Numbered from the stretch's first letter, positions 48,901-62,840 are shown. The stretch is DNA of 64,000 bases from Owenia fusiformis (GCA_903813345.2 CAIIXF020000002.1:11244150-11308149); one strand, 5' to 3'. The notes: a model not told the origin generated them from the sequence alone. Numbers and translations: made by a program.

Positions 48901-51900
48901 CCTTTGCAATTTTGTGAGACGTTTAAGTATATATTTGGAGTATGCTCTTAAATGGATTTAATGAATGCTGTTCCCGTTCGTGATATATTTTATGTCTAAT
49001 TCGTCTTAAATCTATGATGCAGTTTGTGCTCTAGATAAAATGTCAATTTTCGGACCAGTCGTATGTATTGCTGGTGGCAGCATGATATTTTTTATTTAGT
49101 GAGATGTTTCAGGATACATTGTTACATATGCCTTACCGAGGACTTGTTGATTGGTCATTCTATTCGTGAGATATTGAGTATCTAATTTGTCATACAAGTC
49201 TGATTTATTTTGGGCTATGTACGTGATGTCAATTTTCGGACCAGCTGTACATCGCAGCACTGGTAGCAGCGACTAGTTTGATATATTGTGAGACGTTTAT
49301 GTATATATTTTTACGTTTGCCAAAGGAGGGATGTATCGATTGACTTCTCTATTAGGGGGATATATAATATCCAATTCGTCTAAATCGCTTATGCAATTTG
49401 CGCTCTTGACAAAATGTCAATTTTCCGACCAGACGTACGTCTTACTGGTACGTGCCAGTCCTTTGCAATTTTGTGAGACGTTTAAGTATATATTTTGGAG
49501 TATGCTCTGGAATGGATTTAATGAATGATGTTCCTGTTCGTGATATATTTTATATCTAATTCGTCTTAAATCTATGATGCAGTTTGTGCTCTGGAGGAAA
49601 TGTCAATTTTCGGACCAGTCGTACGTAACGCTGGTGGCAGCATGATATTTGTTATTTAGTGAGATGTTTTAGGATACATTTTTACATTTGCCCTACTGAG
49701 GACTTGTTGATTGGTCATTCTATTCGTGAGATATTGAGTATCTAATTTGTCATACAAGTCGGATTTACTTTGGGCTATATGCGGAATGTCAATTTTCGGA
49801 CCAGCTGTACATTGCACTAGTAGCAGCGACTAGTTTGATATATTGTGAGACGTTTATGTATATATTTATACGTTTGCCAAAGGAGGGATCTATCGATTGA
49901 CTTCTCTGTTAGGGGGATATATAATATCCAATTCGTCTTAAATCGCTTATGCAATTTGCGCTCTTGATGAAATGTGAATTTTCCGACCAGTCGTACGTCA
50001 CACTGGTACATGTCAGTCTTTTGCAATTTTGTGAGACGTTTAAGTATATATTTGGAGTATGCTCTTGAATGGATTTAATGAATGATGTTCCCGTTCGTGA
50101 TATATTTTATATCTTATTCGTCTTAAATCTATGATGCAGTTTGTGCTCAGGAAGAAATGTCAATTTTCGGACCAGTCGTACGTAACGCTGGTGGCAGCAT
50201 GATATTTGTTATTCAATGAGATGTTTCAGGAGACATTTTTACATTTGCCCTACCGCGGACTTGTTGATTGGTCATTCTATCCGTGAGATATTGAGTATCT
50301 AATTTGTCATAAAAGTCTGATTTACTTTGGTCTATGTACGGAATGTCAATTTTCGGACCAGCTGTACATCGCACTGGTAGCAGCGACTAGTTTGATATAT
50401 TGTGAGACGTTTATGTATATATTTTTACGTTTGCCAACGGAGGAATGCATCGATTAACTTCTCTGTTAGGGGGATATATAATATCCAATTCGTCTTAAAT
50501 CGCTTGTGCAATTTGCGCTCTTGACGAAATGTCAATTTTCCGACCAGTCGTACGTCAAACTGGTACATGCCAGTCCTTTGCAATTTTGTGAGACGTTTAA
50601 GTATATATTTTGGAGTATGCTATTGAATGGATTTAATGAATGATGTTCCCGTTCGTGATATATTTTATATCTAATTCGGCTTAAATCTATGATGCTGTTT
50701 GTGCTCTGGAGGAAATGTCAATTTTCGGACCAGTCGTACGTAACGCTGGTGGCAGCATGATATTTGTTATTTAGTGAGATGTTTCAGGATACATTTTAAC
50801 ATTTGCCCTACCGAGGACTTGTTGATTGGTCATTCTATTCGTGAGATATTGAGTATCTAATTTGTCATACAAGTCTGATTTACTTTGGGCTATGTACGGA
50901 ATGTTAATTTTCGTACCAGCTGTACATCGCACTTGTAGCAGCGACTACTTTGATATTTTGTGAGAAGTTTATGCATATATTTTTACGTTTGCCAAAGGAG
51001 GGATGTATCGATTGACTTCTCTGTTAGGGGGATATATAACATCCAATTCGTCTTAAATTGCTTATGCAATTTGCGCTCTTGACGAAATGTCAATTTTCCG
51101 ACCAGTCGTACGTCACACTGGTACATGCCAGTCCTTTGCAATTTTGTGAGACGTTTAAGTATATATTTTGGAGTATCCTCTTGAATGTTTTTAATGAATG
51201 ATGTTCCCGTTCGTGATATATTTTATACCTAATTCGTCTTAAATCTAGGATGCAGTTTGTGCTCTGGAGGAAATGTCAATTTTCGGACCTGTCGTACGTA
51301 ACGCTGGTGGCAGCATGATATTTGTTATTTAGTGAGATGTTTCAGGATAAATTTTACATTTGCCCTACCGAGGACTTGTTGATTGGTCATTCTATTCGTA
51401 AGATATTGAGTATCTAATTTGTCATACAAGTCTGATTTACTTTGGGCTATGTACGGAATGTCAATTTTCGGACCAGCTGTACATCGCACTGGTAGCAGCG
51501 ACTAGTTTGATAAATTGTGAGACGTTTATGTATATATTTTTACGTTTGCCAAAGGAGGGATGTATCGATTGACTTCCCTGTTAGGGGGATATATAATATC
51601 CAATTCGTCTTCGCTTATGCAATTTGCGCTCTTGACGAAATGTCAAATTTCCGACCAGTCGTACGTCACACTGGTACATGCCAGTCCTTTGCAATTTTGT
51701 GAGACGTTTAAGTATATATTTTGAAGTATGCTATTGAATGGATTTAATGAATGATGTTCCCGTTCGTGATATATTTTATATCTAATTCGTCTTAAATCTA
51801 TGATGCAGTTTGTGCTCTGGAGGAAATGTCAATTTTCGGACCAGTCGTACGTAACGCTGGTGGCAGCATGATATTTGTTATTTAGTGAGATGTTTCAGGA

Positions 51901-54900
51901 TACATTTTTACATTTGCTCTATCGAGGACTTGTTGATTGGTCATTCTATTCGTGAGATATTGTATGTTATTTGTCATACAAGTCTGATTTACTTTGGGCT
52001 TTGTACGGAATGTCAATTTTCGGACCAGCTGTACATCGCACTGGTAGCAGTGACTAGTTTCATATATTGTGAGACGTTTATGTATATATTTTACCGTTTG
52101 CCAAAGGAGGGATGTATCGATTGACTTCTCTATTAGGGGGATATATAATATCCAATTCGTCTTTAATCGCTTATGCAATTTGCGCTCTTGACGAAATGTC
52201 AATTTTCCGACCAGTCGTACGTCATACTGGTACATGCCAGTCCTTTGCAATTTTGTGAGACGTTTAAGTATATATTTTGGAGTATGCTCTTGAATGGAGT
52301 TAATGAATTATGTTCCTGTTCGTGATATATTTTATATCTAATTCGTCTTAAATCTATGATGCAGTTTGTGCTCTGGAGGAAATGTCAATTTTCGGACCAG
52401 TCGTACGTAACGCTGGTGGCAGCATGATATTTGATATTAAGTGAGATGTTTCAAGATACATTTTTACATTTGCCCTACCGAGGACTTTTTGATTGGTCAT
52501 TCTATTCGTGAGATATTGAGTATCTATTTTGTCTTACAAGTCTGATTTACTTTGGGCTATGTACGGAATGTCAATTTTCGGACCAGCTGTACATCGCACT
52601 GGTAGCAGCGACTAGTTTGATATATTGTGAGACGTTTATGTATATATTTTTACGTTTGCCAAAAGAGGGATGTATCGATTGACTTCTCTGTGAGGGGGAT
52701 ATATAATATCCAATTCGTCTTAAATCGCTTATGCAATTTGCGCTCTTGACGAAATGTCAATTTTCCGACCAGATGTACGTCACACTGGTACATGCCAGTC
52801 CTTTGCAATTTTGTGAGACGTTTGAGTATATATTCTGGAGTATGCTCTTGAATGGATTTAATGAATGATGTTCCTTTTCGTGATATATTTTATGTTTAAT
52901 TCGTATTATATCTATGATGCAGTTTGTGCTCTGGAGGAAATGTCAATTTTCGGACCAGTCGTACGTAACGCTGGTGGCAGCATGATATTTGTTATTTAGT
53001 GACATGTTTCAGGATTCATTTTAAGATTTGCCCTACCGAGGACTTGTTGATTGGTCATTCTATTCGTGAGATATTGAGTATCTAATTTGTCATACAAGTC
53101 TGATTTACGTTGGGCTATGTACGGAATGTCAATTTTCGGACAAGCTGTACATCGCACTGGTAGCAGCGACTAATTTGATATATTCTGAGATGATTATGTA
53201 TATATTTTTACGTTTGCCAAAGGAGGGATGTGTCTATTGACTTCTCTGTTAGGGGGATATATAATATCCATTTCGTCTTAAATCGCTTGTGCAATTTGCG
53301 CTCTTGACGAAATGTCAATTTTCCGACCAGTCGTACGTCAAACTGGTACATGCCAGTCCTTTGCAATTTTGTGAGACGTTTAAGTATATATTTTGGAGTA
53401 TGCTCTTGAATGGATTTAATGAATGATGTTCCCGTTCGTGATATATTTTATATCTAATTCGTCTTAAATCTATGATGCAGTTTGTGCTCTGGAGGAAATG
53501 TCAATTTTCGGACCAGTCGTACGTAACGCTGGTGGCAGCATGATATTTGTTATTTAGTGAGATGTTTCAGGATACATTTTAACATTTGCCCTACCGAGGA
53601 CTTGTTGATTGGTCATTCTATTCGTGAGATATTGAGTATCTAATTTGTCATACTAGTCTGATTTACTTTGGGCTATGTACGAAATGTCAATTTTCGGACC
53701 AGCTGTACATCGCACTGGTAGCAGTGACTAGTTTGATATATTGTGAGACGTTTATGTATATATTTTCACGTTTGTCAAAGGAGGGATGTATCTATAAACT
53801 TCTCTGTTAGGGGGATATATAATATCCAATTCGTCTTAAATCGCTTATGCAATTTGCTCTCTTGACGAAATGTCAATTTTCCGACCAGTCGTACGTCACA
53901 CTGGTACATGCCAGTCCTTTGCAATTTTGTGAGACGTTTAAGTATATATTTTGGAGTATGCTCTTGAATGGATTTAATGAATGATGTTCCCGTTCGTGAT
54001 ATATTTTATATCTAATTCGTCTTAAATCTATGATGCAGTTTGTGCTCTGGAGGAAATGTCAATTTTCGGACCAGTCGTACGTAACGCTGGTGGCAGCATG
54101 ATATTTGTTATCTAGTGAGATGTTTTAGGATACATTTTTACATTTGCCCTACCGAGGACTTGTTGATTGGTCATTCTATTCGTGAGATATTGAGTATCTA
54201 ATTTGTCATACAAGTCTGATTTACTTTGGGCTATGTACGGAATGTCAATTTTCGGACCAGCTGTACATCGCACTGGTAGCAGCGACTAGTTTCATATATT
54301 GTGAGACGTTTATGTATATATTTTTACGTTTGCCAAAGGAGGGATGTATCGATTGACTTCTCTGTTAGGGGGATATATAATATCCAATTCGTCTTAAATC
54401 GCTTATGCAATTTGCGCTCTTGACGAAATGTCAATTTTCCGACCAGTCGTACGTCACACTGGTACATGCCAGTCCTTTGCAATTTTGTGAGACGTTTAAG
54501 TATATATTTTGGAGTATGCTCTTGAATGGATTTAATGAATGATGTTCCCGTTCGTGATATATTTTATATCTAATTCGTCTTAAATCTATGATGCAGTTTG
54601 TGCTCTGGAGGAAATGTCAATTTTCGGACCAGTCGTACGTAACGCTGGTGGCAGCGTGATATTTGTTATCTAGTGAGATATTTTAGGATACATTTTTACA
54701 TTTGCCCTACCGAGGACTTGTTGATTGGTCATTCTATTCATGAGATATTGAGTATCTAATTTGTCATACAAGTCTGATTTACTTTGGGCTATGTACGGAA
54801 TGTCAATTTTCGGACCAGCTGTACATCGCACTGGTAGCAGCGACTAGTTTGATATATTATGAGACGTTTATGTATATATTTTTACGTTTGCCAAAGGAGG

Positions 54901-57900
54901 GATGTATCGATTGACTTCTCAGTTAGGGGGATATACAATATCCAATTCGTCTTAAATCACTTATGCAATTTGCGCTCTTGACGAAATGTCAATTTTCCGA
55001 CCAGTCGTACGTCACACTGGTACATGTCAGTCCTTTGCAATTTTGTGAGACGTTTAAGTATATATTTTGAAGTATGCTCTTGAATGAATTTAATGAATGA
55101 TGTTCCCGTTCGTGATATATTTTATATCTAATTCGTCTTAAATCTATGATGCAGTTTGTGCTCTGGAGGAAATGTCAATTTTCGGACCAGTCGTACGTAA
55201 CGCTGGTGGTAGCATGATATTTGTTATTTAGTGAGATGTTTCAGGATATATTTTTATGTTTGCCCTACCGTGGACGTGTTGATTGGTCATTCTATTCGTG
55301 AGATATTGAGTATCTTATTTGTCATAAAGTCTGATTTACTTTGGGCTATGTACGAAATGTCAATTTTCGGACCAGCTGTACATCGCACTGGTAGCAGCAA
55401 CTAGTTTCATATTTTGTGAGACGTTTATGTATATATTTTTTACGTTTGCGATTGGATGGATATGTCGATTGACTTTTCTGTTAGGGAGATTTATAGTATC
55501 CAATTCGTTTTAAATCGTTTATGCAGTTTGCGCTCTTGACGAAATCTCAATTTTCCGACCAGTTGTTCGTCACACTGCTACTAGCCAGTCATTTGCAATT
55601 TTATGACACGTTTAAGTATATATTTTGGAGTATGCCCTTGAATGGATTTAATGAACGATGTTTCCGTTCGTGATATATTTTATATCTAATTTGTCTTAAA
55701 TCTCTGATGTAGTTTCTGCTCTGGAGGAAATGTCAATATTCGGATCAGTCGTACGTAACGCTTGGGGCAGCAAGATATTTGCTAATTATTGAGATGTTTC
55801 AGGATACAATTTTACATTTGCCCTACCGAGGACTTGTTGATTGGTAATTCAATTCCTCAGATATATAGTATCTTATTTGAAGGATTTGTCGTAAAGCTCT
55901 GATATAAATTTCATTCTAGACGAAATGTCAATTTTCGTACTGGTGTAACGCCACGCTTGTAGCAACATGTTGGTTGTTAATTCAAGGAACGTCAACGAAT
56001 ATATTTTTGCATTTGGTCTACCAAGGAGTTGTTGAGTGGTAGTTCTATTCGTGAGATATTGAGTATCTAATTTGTCATAAAGCTCTGATTTAATTTGCGC
56101 TCTGTACGGAGTGTCAATTTTCGGAACAGTTGTACATCGCGCTGGTAGCAGTGACTAGTTTGATATTTTGTGAGACGTTTATGAATATTTTTTTACGCTT
56201 GCCATAGAATGGATGTGCTCATTGACTTTTCTGTTAGGGAGATATATAATATCCAATTTGTCTTATTTCGCTAATGCAGTTTTCGCTCTAGACGAAGCGT
56301 CAATTTCCGTCCAGTCGTACGTCACACTGCTAGTAGTCAGTCTTTTGCAATTTTGTGAGACATTTACATATATATTTTGGAGTATGCTCCTGAATGGATT
56401 TAACGAATGATGTTCCCGTTCGTGATATAATTTATATCTAATTCGTCTTCAATCTCTGATGCAGATTGTGCTCTGGACGAAATGTCAATTTTCTGACCAA
56501 TCGTACGTAGCGCTGGTAGCAGCATGATATTTGCTAATTATTGAGATGTTTAAGGATACATTTTTACGTTTGCCCTACCGTGGACTTGTTAATTCGTCAT
56601 TCTATTCGTGAGATATTGAGTATCTTATTTGTCATAAAAGTCTGATTTACTTTGGGCTATGCTCGGAATGTCAATTTTCGGACCAGCTGTACATCGCACT
56701 GGTAGCTGTGACTAGTTTTATATCTTGTGAGACGTTTATGAATATATTTTACGTTTGCCATTGGATGGATTTGTCGATTGTCTGTTCTGTTAGGGAGATA
56801 TATAATATCAAATTCGTCTTAAATCGATTATGCACTTTGCGCTCTTGACGAAATGTCAATTTTCCGACCAGTCGTACGTCACACTGCTACTAGCCAGTCC
56901 TTTACAATTTTGGGAGACGTTTGAGTATATATTTTGGAGTGTACTCTTGAATGGATTTAATGAATGATGTTCCCGTTCGTGATATATTTTATATCTAATT
57001 CGTCTTAAATCTATGATGCAGTTTGTGCTCTGTAGGAAATGTCAATTTTCGGACCAGTCGTTCGTAACGCTGGTGGCAGCATGATATTTGCTAATTAATG
57101 AGAAGTTTTAGGATACATTTTTACATTTGCCCTATCGAGGACTTATTGATTGGTTATTCTATTCGTCAGATATAGAGTATCTAATTTGAAGGATTTGTCA
57201 TAAAGCTCTGATTTAAATTGCGCTCTAGACGAAATGTCAATTTTCGGACTGGTGTAACGCCACGCGTGTAGCAGCATATTGGTTGCTCATTTGAGGGACT
57301 TCAAAATATATTTTTTGCACTTGGTCTACTAAGGAGTTGTTGAGTGGTAATTAAATTCGTGAGATATTGAGTATCTAATATGTCATAAAGCTCTGATTTA
57401 CATTTCACTCTAGAAGAAATGTCAATTGTCTGAGCAGTCGTACGCCACGCTGGTACTAGCTAGTCCTTTGCTGATTTGTAAGACGTTTCAGTAAATACGT
57501 CTACGTTTTCCTTAAGAACGTTTTAATGACTGATGTTTCTGGTCGTGAAATATTCTATATCTAATTTGTCTGAAATCGCTGATACCGTTTGTGCTCTAGA
57601 CTAAATGTCAATTTTCGGACCGGTACTACGTTACGCTGGTAGCAGCATGCTGGTTGTTAATTTGAGAGACGTTAAAGGATATATTTTTGAATTTGCCCTA
57701 CCAAGGTCTTGTTGAATGGTATCTATTTTCGTAAGATATTTGGTATCTTATTTGTCACAAAAGCTCTGATTTACTTTGCGCTCTGTACGGAATGTCAATT
57801 TTCGGATCAGTTGTACATCGCGCTGGTAGCAGTGACTATTTTGATATTTTTATGAGACATTTATGTATATATTTTTACGTTTGCCATAGGATGGATGGAT

Positions 57901-58221
57901 GTCGTCATTGACGTTTCTGTTAGGGAGATATATATTATCCAATTCGTCTTAAATCGCTAATGCAATTTGCGCTCTTGACGAAATGTCAATTTTCCGACCA
58001 GTCGTACGTCACACTGCTACTAGCCAGTCTTTTGCAATTTTGTGAGAGATTTAAATATATATTTTAGAGTATGCTCTTGAATGAATTAATGAATGATGTT
58101 CCCGTTCGTGATATATTTTATATCTTGTTCGTTTTAAATCTCCGGTGCAGTTTGTGCTCTGAACGAAAGGTCAATTTTCCGACCAGTCGTACGTAGCGCT
58201 GGAAGCAGCATGATATTTGCT
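45941..58221 (+). repeat. Satellite A array, block 3
   Basis: Same M1-M2-M3 trimeric satellite and same orientation as blocks 1 and 2. The central part (about 47000-55300) is homogeneous with a strict 558-bp period. The outer parts (45941-46900 and 55350-58221) are strongly diverged, with truncated and rearranged monomers. A patch at about 49960-50500 carries block-1 diagnostic variants. It ends by running into minisatellite C within the M3 word ATGATATTTGCT. Confidence 0.95.
54237..54794 (+). repeat. Reference higher-order unit of satellite A (558 bp = 3 x 186)
   Basis: A clean trimer: M1 54237-54422, M2 54423-54608, M3 54609-54794, each exactly 186 bp by line counting. The neighbouring units give the same 558-bp spacing (starts at 53121, 53679, 54237 and 54795). 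Because 186 and 558 are multiples of three, chance open frames recur in phase from unit to unit. No CENP-B-box-like motif was seen. Confidence 0.9.
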
Positions 58222-58904
58222 TTAACAACCGGTTATCTTGGTATAACAATTGTTGCTTTAGAACCGGTTGTCTTGGTATAACAATTGTTGCTTTAAGAAC
58301 CGGTTGTCCTGGTATAACAATTGTTGCTTTAGGAACCGGTTGCCTTGGTATAACAATTGTTGCTTTAGTAACCGGTTGCTTTGGTATAACAATTGTTGCT
58401 TTAGGAACTGGTTGCCTTGGAATAACAATTGTTGCTTTAGGAACCAGTTGCCTTGGTTTAACAATTGTTGCTTTAATAACCGGTTGTCCTGGTATAACAA
58501 TTGTTGCTTTAGGAACCGGTTGTCCTGGTATAACAATTGTTGCTTTAGGAACCGGTTGCCTTGGTATAACAATTGTTGCTTTAGGAACCGGTTCCCTTGG
58601 TATAACAATTGTTGCTTTAGAAACCGATTGCCTTGGTATAATAATTGTTGCTTTAGGAACTGGTTGCCTTGGTATAACAATTGTTGCTTTAAGAATCGCT
58701 TGTCCTGGTATAACAATCGTTGCTTTAGGAACCGGTTGTCTTGGTATAACAATTGTTGCTTTAAGAACCGGTTATCCTGGTATAACAATTGTTGCTATAG
58801 GAACCGGTTGCCTTGGTATAACAATTGTTGCTTTAGGAACTGGTTGCCGTGGTATAACAATTGTTGCTTTAGGAATCGGTTGTCTTGGTATTACAATTGA
58901 TGCT
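58216..58904. repeat. Minisatellite C (36-bp unit, about 19 copies)
   Basis: The unit is 36 bp: GTATAACAATTGTTGCTTTA followed by GGAACCGGTTGCCTTG. Each unit holds two perfect palindromes, AACAATTGTT and AACCGGTT. As 36 is a multiple of three, both strands stay open: plus 58268-58900 repeats a 12-residue word like WYNNCCFRNRLP, and minus 58258-58788 repeats QLLYQGNRFLKQ. Substitutions among copies hit all codon positions as far as I can see, so protein coding is not supported. It directly abuts satellite A. Confidence 0.93.
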
Positions 58905-60397
58905 TATATGACTTGCACAGACCTTGGGACAATTTGGGAAATGTGGGGTAATCTCAGCTTTAAGCGTTGATATCTGCCATATTTAAAAAGCTAACTATGT
59001 GTTTTATATATCATTTTGAAGTATGTTTTATTTGCATTTGAGTGAAATTATTTTTCCTTGAAAAGTTTGATGGAATCTACCACATTTCTAAAGTTAAATA
59101 TACTCAGACATCGTTAAATAAGTTGTAAGACGTAACATTACGGTTACACGGTTCGTTGAAATTGAGATGATTTTTTTTTAATAATGATCAGAATCTCAGA
59201 AAAATTTCAAATTTTATTCAATGGAATATGTTCATTTATGACGACACAACTGCGTAACGGCTTCAGTTCGAATTATCCCATATGAACGCTTTTAAAATTT
59301 TCAAAATTGTGTAAGGTTGAGAAGGCGAAGCGGACGAGCAATAAGTGTACCTTGATTTAACCTTCTAACTTAGGTCGGATTGAAAATAATTAACTGCACA
59401 ATATTGTCAGGGCGAAATTGACGAAACAATAACCGGTTTGTTTATTTCGGAAATAATTTTAAAAAATAACAGCTGATTCTCCAAAATGTGACGCATCGAT
59501 TTTTATCACAAATTCCATACATTTCAATTTTTACTAACGCCCCAAATAGATTTCCTGACCGTTTTTCAAAATATAAAAACATTTTAAAGATATTGTACTC
59601 GAGATCTTGCTACCCTGTGAATTTTATCATAAGATAAGGACAAAGTATTTTCTTAATGGGTTAACTAGACTTGAAAAAAATGTGACGCTTGTCATTTTTG
59701 ACGTTAGACTTGGCTATTTGCGCTCTTTACTGCTCATTGTTATGTTTTGGTATTTTGGCGTCATAATGTTACGCTTATTGTCCCCAGTTTCGCGCGACGT
59801 GAATTTACAATTATGTAAACCATTGGGACCTTAACATATTATGATTATTGTAGTTTTTCTTATTTCGAATTTTATATTTCAGGCCTGGGGGTAATGTTTA
59901 TATCCACAAATTCCTATAAACGCCTGTTGCATTCACAAATGTATGCGAGCTTGCACACAGCAAACAAAATGCTAATGCAATACGCAAGGTGGGATTGTGA
60001 AGGACTGTGGATGAAATGTGTGAAGATTATCATGAAATGACGCATCTAAACATTGTTTCTCTGAATGTTAAAATTCAATGCTTCGACTTCGCACATACGA
60101 TCAGGTTTCAATGGAGTTAAGTCACCAAAGGCAATTACTAAAATAAAGATAACATTACTTCCTGTTATAAGTTGCCAAATGGTTGTATGGGCACGTCATC
60201 ACAATTTTCTTTATTTATTCCTATTTTCTCACTCAGTTTTTGGGGTGGTCTTTTCTGGGCCCAAATATTTTAGGAGCCCGATAAATTGGCCTTATTGGGC
60301 ATAATAAATGGGTCTTTTATTTTCAAAATTTGGGCTTACTATTTGGCAATAGGGGTCCACATTTTTTCCGACTTCAAATATGTCCCACTTTGTTGGT
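58905..60397. other. Non-satellite AT-rich DNA, no gene recognised
   Basis: No tandem structure and no convincing open frame; the 75- and 79-codon frames at 59607-59834 and 60065-60304 have no recognisable domain. Short words GTAACATTA occur in opposite orientations near 59134 and 59766, too short to define an element. Confidence 0.5.
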
Positions 60398-61191
60398 TCC
60401 CGATGTAAAAGGGTGAGTGGTCCTATGAAATTTTGGTCCTCTTCTCTATTGATTTATATGGTGACCTAACCTAACAATTATTTTCCTTATTATTTATACA
60501 CAGTAAGGACCAGTAAGGGTCGTAAGGAAATGAGACCATTATCCCCGGGGACCATAATTTCTTTTACACCGGTAATTCCTGTGATTTTTAGGCCATCCGT
60601 TTACGTAACCTAAAGGGGCAACGAGGTCTGTAGAGAAAATCCGAACATATTTAGCTATCAGGCCAACATTTGCCTAAACAAAGATTTTTAAGATCCATCA
60701 TGTTTCAAGAGGAATATCAGCTGAAATAATGTTCATCTTGGGGGTTTATTTGGAGATTACGAAGAAAGGAAATACGTATTCGTTTTCGTAACTCACTTTA
60801 TGAGTTCCTCCACAGTGCTAATGCGCACGCAATCAGGTCTTAAAATAACTCGAAAAGCTAAAGGTGTTTGGCTTGTGAACGTGTAGTATTATGACCCCAG
60901 AGATTGTTGCCCTCAATTGGTTTTCCAGACCCGGATTTCCAGAGATCTAATTACGACTATATTTTCTTATACATTTATGCTAAAGGGGCCAAGTACACGC
61001 TAGGCGAAGTGGGTAAGCTAAAATCAAGCAGAATTGAGAACTAATTCTCGAAGAACCATTATTCGAGATCTTCACGTAGAAGCTATAAAAATGCGAAGCT
61101 GAACTCCAGGGCGGATCGAGGTTACCATATAAATCAATGGAAAGTAGGACCATAAGTTGATAGGACCTATCATTTTACACCGGATTTCCAC
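60398..61191. mobile_element. About 0.8-kb element with imperfect inverted ends
   Basis: The left end (CCGATGTAAAAGGG, GGTCCTATGAAATTTTGGTCC, ATTGATTTATATGGTGACCT) matches the reverse complement of 61105-61191. That right end carries AGGTTACCATATAAATCAAT, GGACCATAAG and TTTTACACCGG. The arms are about 75 bp and moderately diverged. A further TTTTACACCGG occurs inside near 60560. No clear target duplication, so exact ends are uncertain. No transposase frame. Confidence 0.55.
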
Positions 61192-62022
61192 TGTATAATT
61201 GACGTTTGGAACAAGGGATTTGATTGGTTTCTGCAAACCGCCGCTTTCAACTTGCCAAAGAAATACAGATGTCTACAGCAACTGTTTTTACGCAGTATTG
61301 TCGAAATTATCGGGTAAAGATTTGAAATAATCAACGATCTACGTTTCAGAAACACATATTGGAGAAAATTCTGGAGAGATTTGTTGATAAAATTCGGTAC
61401 CATTAAGAGAACTCCGAGACGTACCGAGACGGAAAGGTTTTGAAAAAAATTCAGTTGGGGATGTCACCCGGTTTCTTTTAGATTACGTATCCCTCGGCCA
61501 ACGGTGATCAGTTTAAATGTCCAGGATAAACAGAAACACATGGTCAGCTACAAGTGAGATACAGTCTAATGCTATGTTTGTTAATCTAGGAGACCGATAA
61601 GAGATGGCTGAAATTTTCAGAATTTGATTTGAAATTAGTGGTCAATATGGATTCATGAACCACTGTAAGAGAAATAATTTGTAATTCATAATAATCCTTT
61701 TATGGAAGAAAGTTTGAAATGTTTCTCATTTTGTTTGAACTTTGTTGGTTTGCCCAACAGCTTTTATTGCGTCAAAGTGAGAAGGATGACCTCGGCAATA
61801 TGTCAGATATAGTTACGAAAACCTCTTCACCATTATCCTTGCCCCTTTATTTTCTTCACTTCTAACCCTATCCATGAATTGGTCAAATTCACTACCATAT
61901 GCATATGCTGTCAACTTGAGCCTTTTTGACTTTTCTGATTCTTAAAATCCTGCCAAACACCCTAATTTCCCATGTTTCTAGGTCTTCATGTATGGTCACC
62001 TTAATTGAAATATATAGAGATT
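61192..62022. other. Non-satellite AT-rich DNA, no gene recognised
   Basis: No repeat, RNA gene or coding region supported by eye. Confidence 0.45.
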
Positions 62023-62157
62023 ATCCTATATGAGGTTCGGGATATTGGGATTATCCCGAGGCCAATATAATATATCTGCCCGAGGGCCATAGGTCCCGAG
62101 GGTAGATATATTATATTGGCCAAGGGATAATCAAAATATCCTGAACCGACTATAGGA
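62023..62157. repeat. 135-bp imperfect palindrome
   Basis: The outer arms are TCCTATA and TATAGGA. Inner arms pair GGTTCGGGATATT with a loose copy near 62135, GGCCAATATAATATATCT with AGATATATTATATTGGCC, and meet at GAGGGCC-ATAGGTCCCGAG. It could extrude a long hairpin. Confidence 0.8.
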
Positions 62158-62419
62158 TGATCTGTTTATCCCATACCAATCACATTTTCCAATTGGCCAC
62201 AGTTCAGAAACTTTGCAACCAACCGTGGAATTATTTTAAAATATTCATGTCCAGTTTTGTATTCTTGTCCGGATTTTTGATATTAACGGGGCATACAGCT
62301 CCTTCCCTTCTTTAAAGCATCAAACAGATCGCGATATTTTTCTACGTTTTTCTCCATTGTCGTTTACAGTATGCGAACGTTACAAAAACGAACCAATATG
62401 GGAACAGCGATTATGACGT

Positions 62420-62448
62420 AGCGGGCAGATATACTATATCTGCCCGCT
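62420..62448. repeat. 29-bp near-perfect palindrome
   Basis: AGCGGGCAGATATA, one central base, then TATATCTGCCCGCT. A further CTATATCTGCCCGCT follows at 62466-62480, making three related half-sites. Confidence 0.85.
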
Positions 62449-62549
62449 CGGAGCGGGACGTAAAGCTATATCTGCCCGCTGATGAAAATATAAGTTTTTA
62501 CAAACCGGCTTTATGTACCTGTAACACGTCCAAGTATGGGATAAATATA

Positions 62550-62812
62550 TTTATCCTATGCCAAGTAGAGATTTAGGGAGATAAGTTGGTAAGATATATC
62601 CCGTATCCTGATTTTGAGGTTTCCATATCCAGAACCTCCATATCTCCCGCTTCGGTGTATATCTTCCCGCTTCGGTGCATATCTTCCCGCTTCCGGTAAG
62701 TAGTGGAAATGCAATAAAAATGACTTTGCATATGAATGATTTGTTTATTTTTACACCTTGTACTATTGAAATGACCATATGCCCCTGAAAACTCTACTTG
62801 GTATAGGATAAA
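62550..62812. repeat. Inverted-repeat module with internal 20-bp tandem repeats
   Basis: TTATCCTATGCCAAGTAGAG at the left pairs with CTCTACTTGGTATAGGATAA at the right (one mismatch). Between them, ATATCTTCCCGCTTCGGTG and variants occur three times in tandem (about 62639-62695). Confidence 0.7.
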
Positions 62813-62840
62813 GCAGTTATGTACGGTCGGTTTGAATATT

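Noticed and set aside
58258-58900. 210- and 176-codon repeat proteins on opposite strands
   Set aside because: Both are by-products of a 36-bp minisatellite with no upstream start context or flanking exon. Being open on both strands argues for period, not coding.
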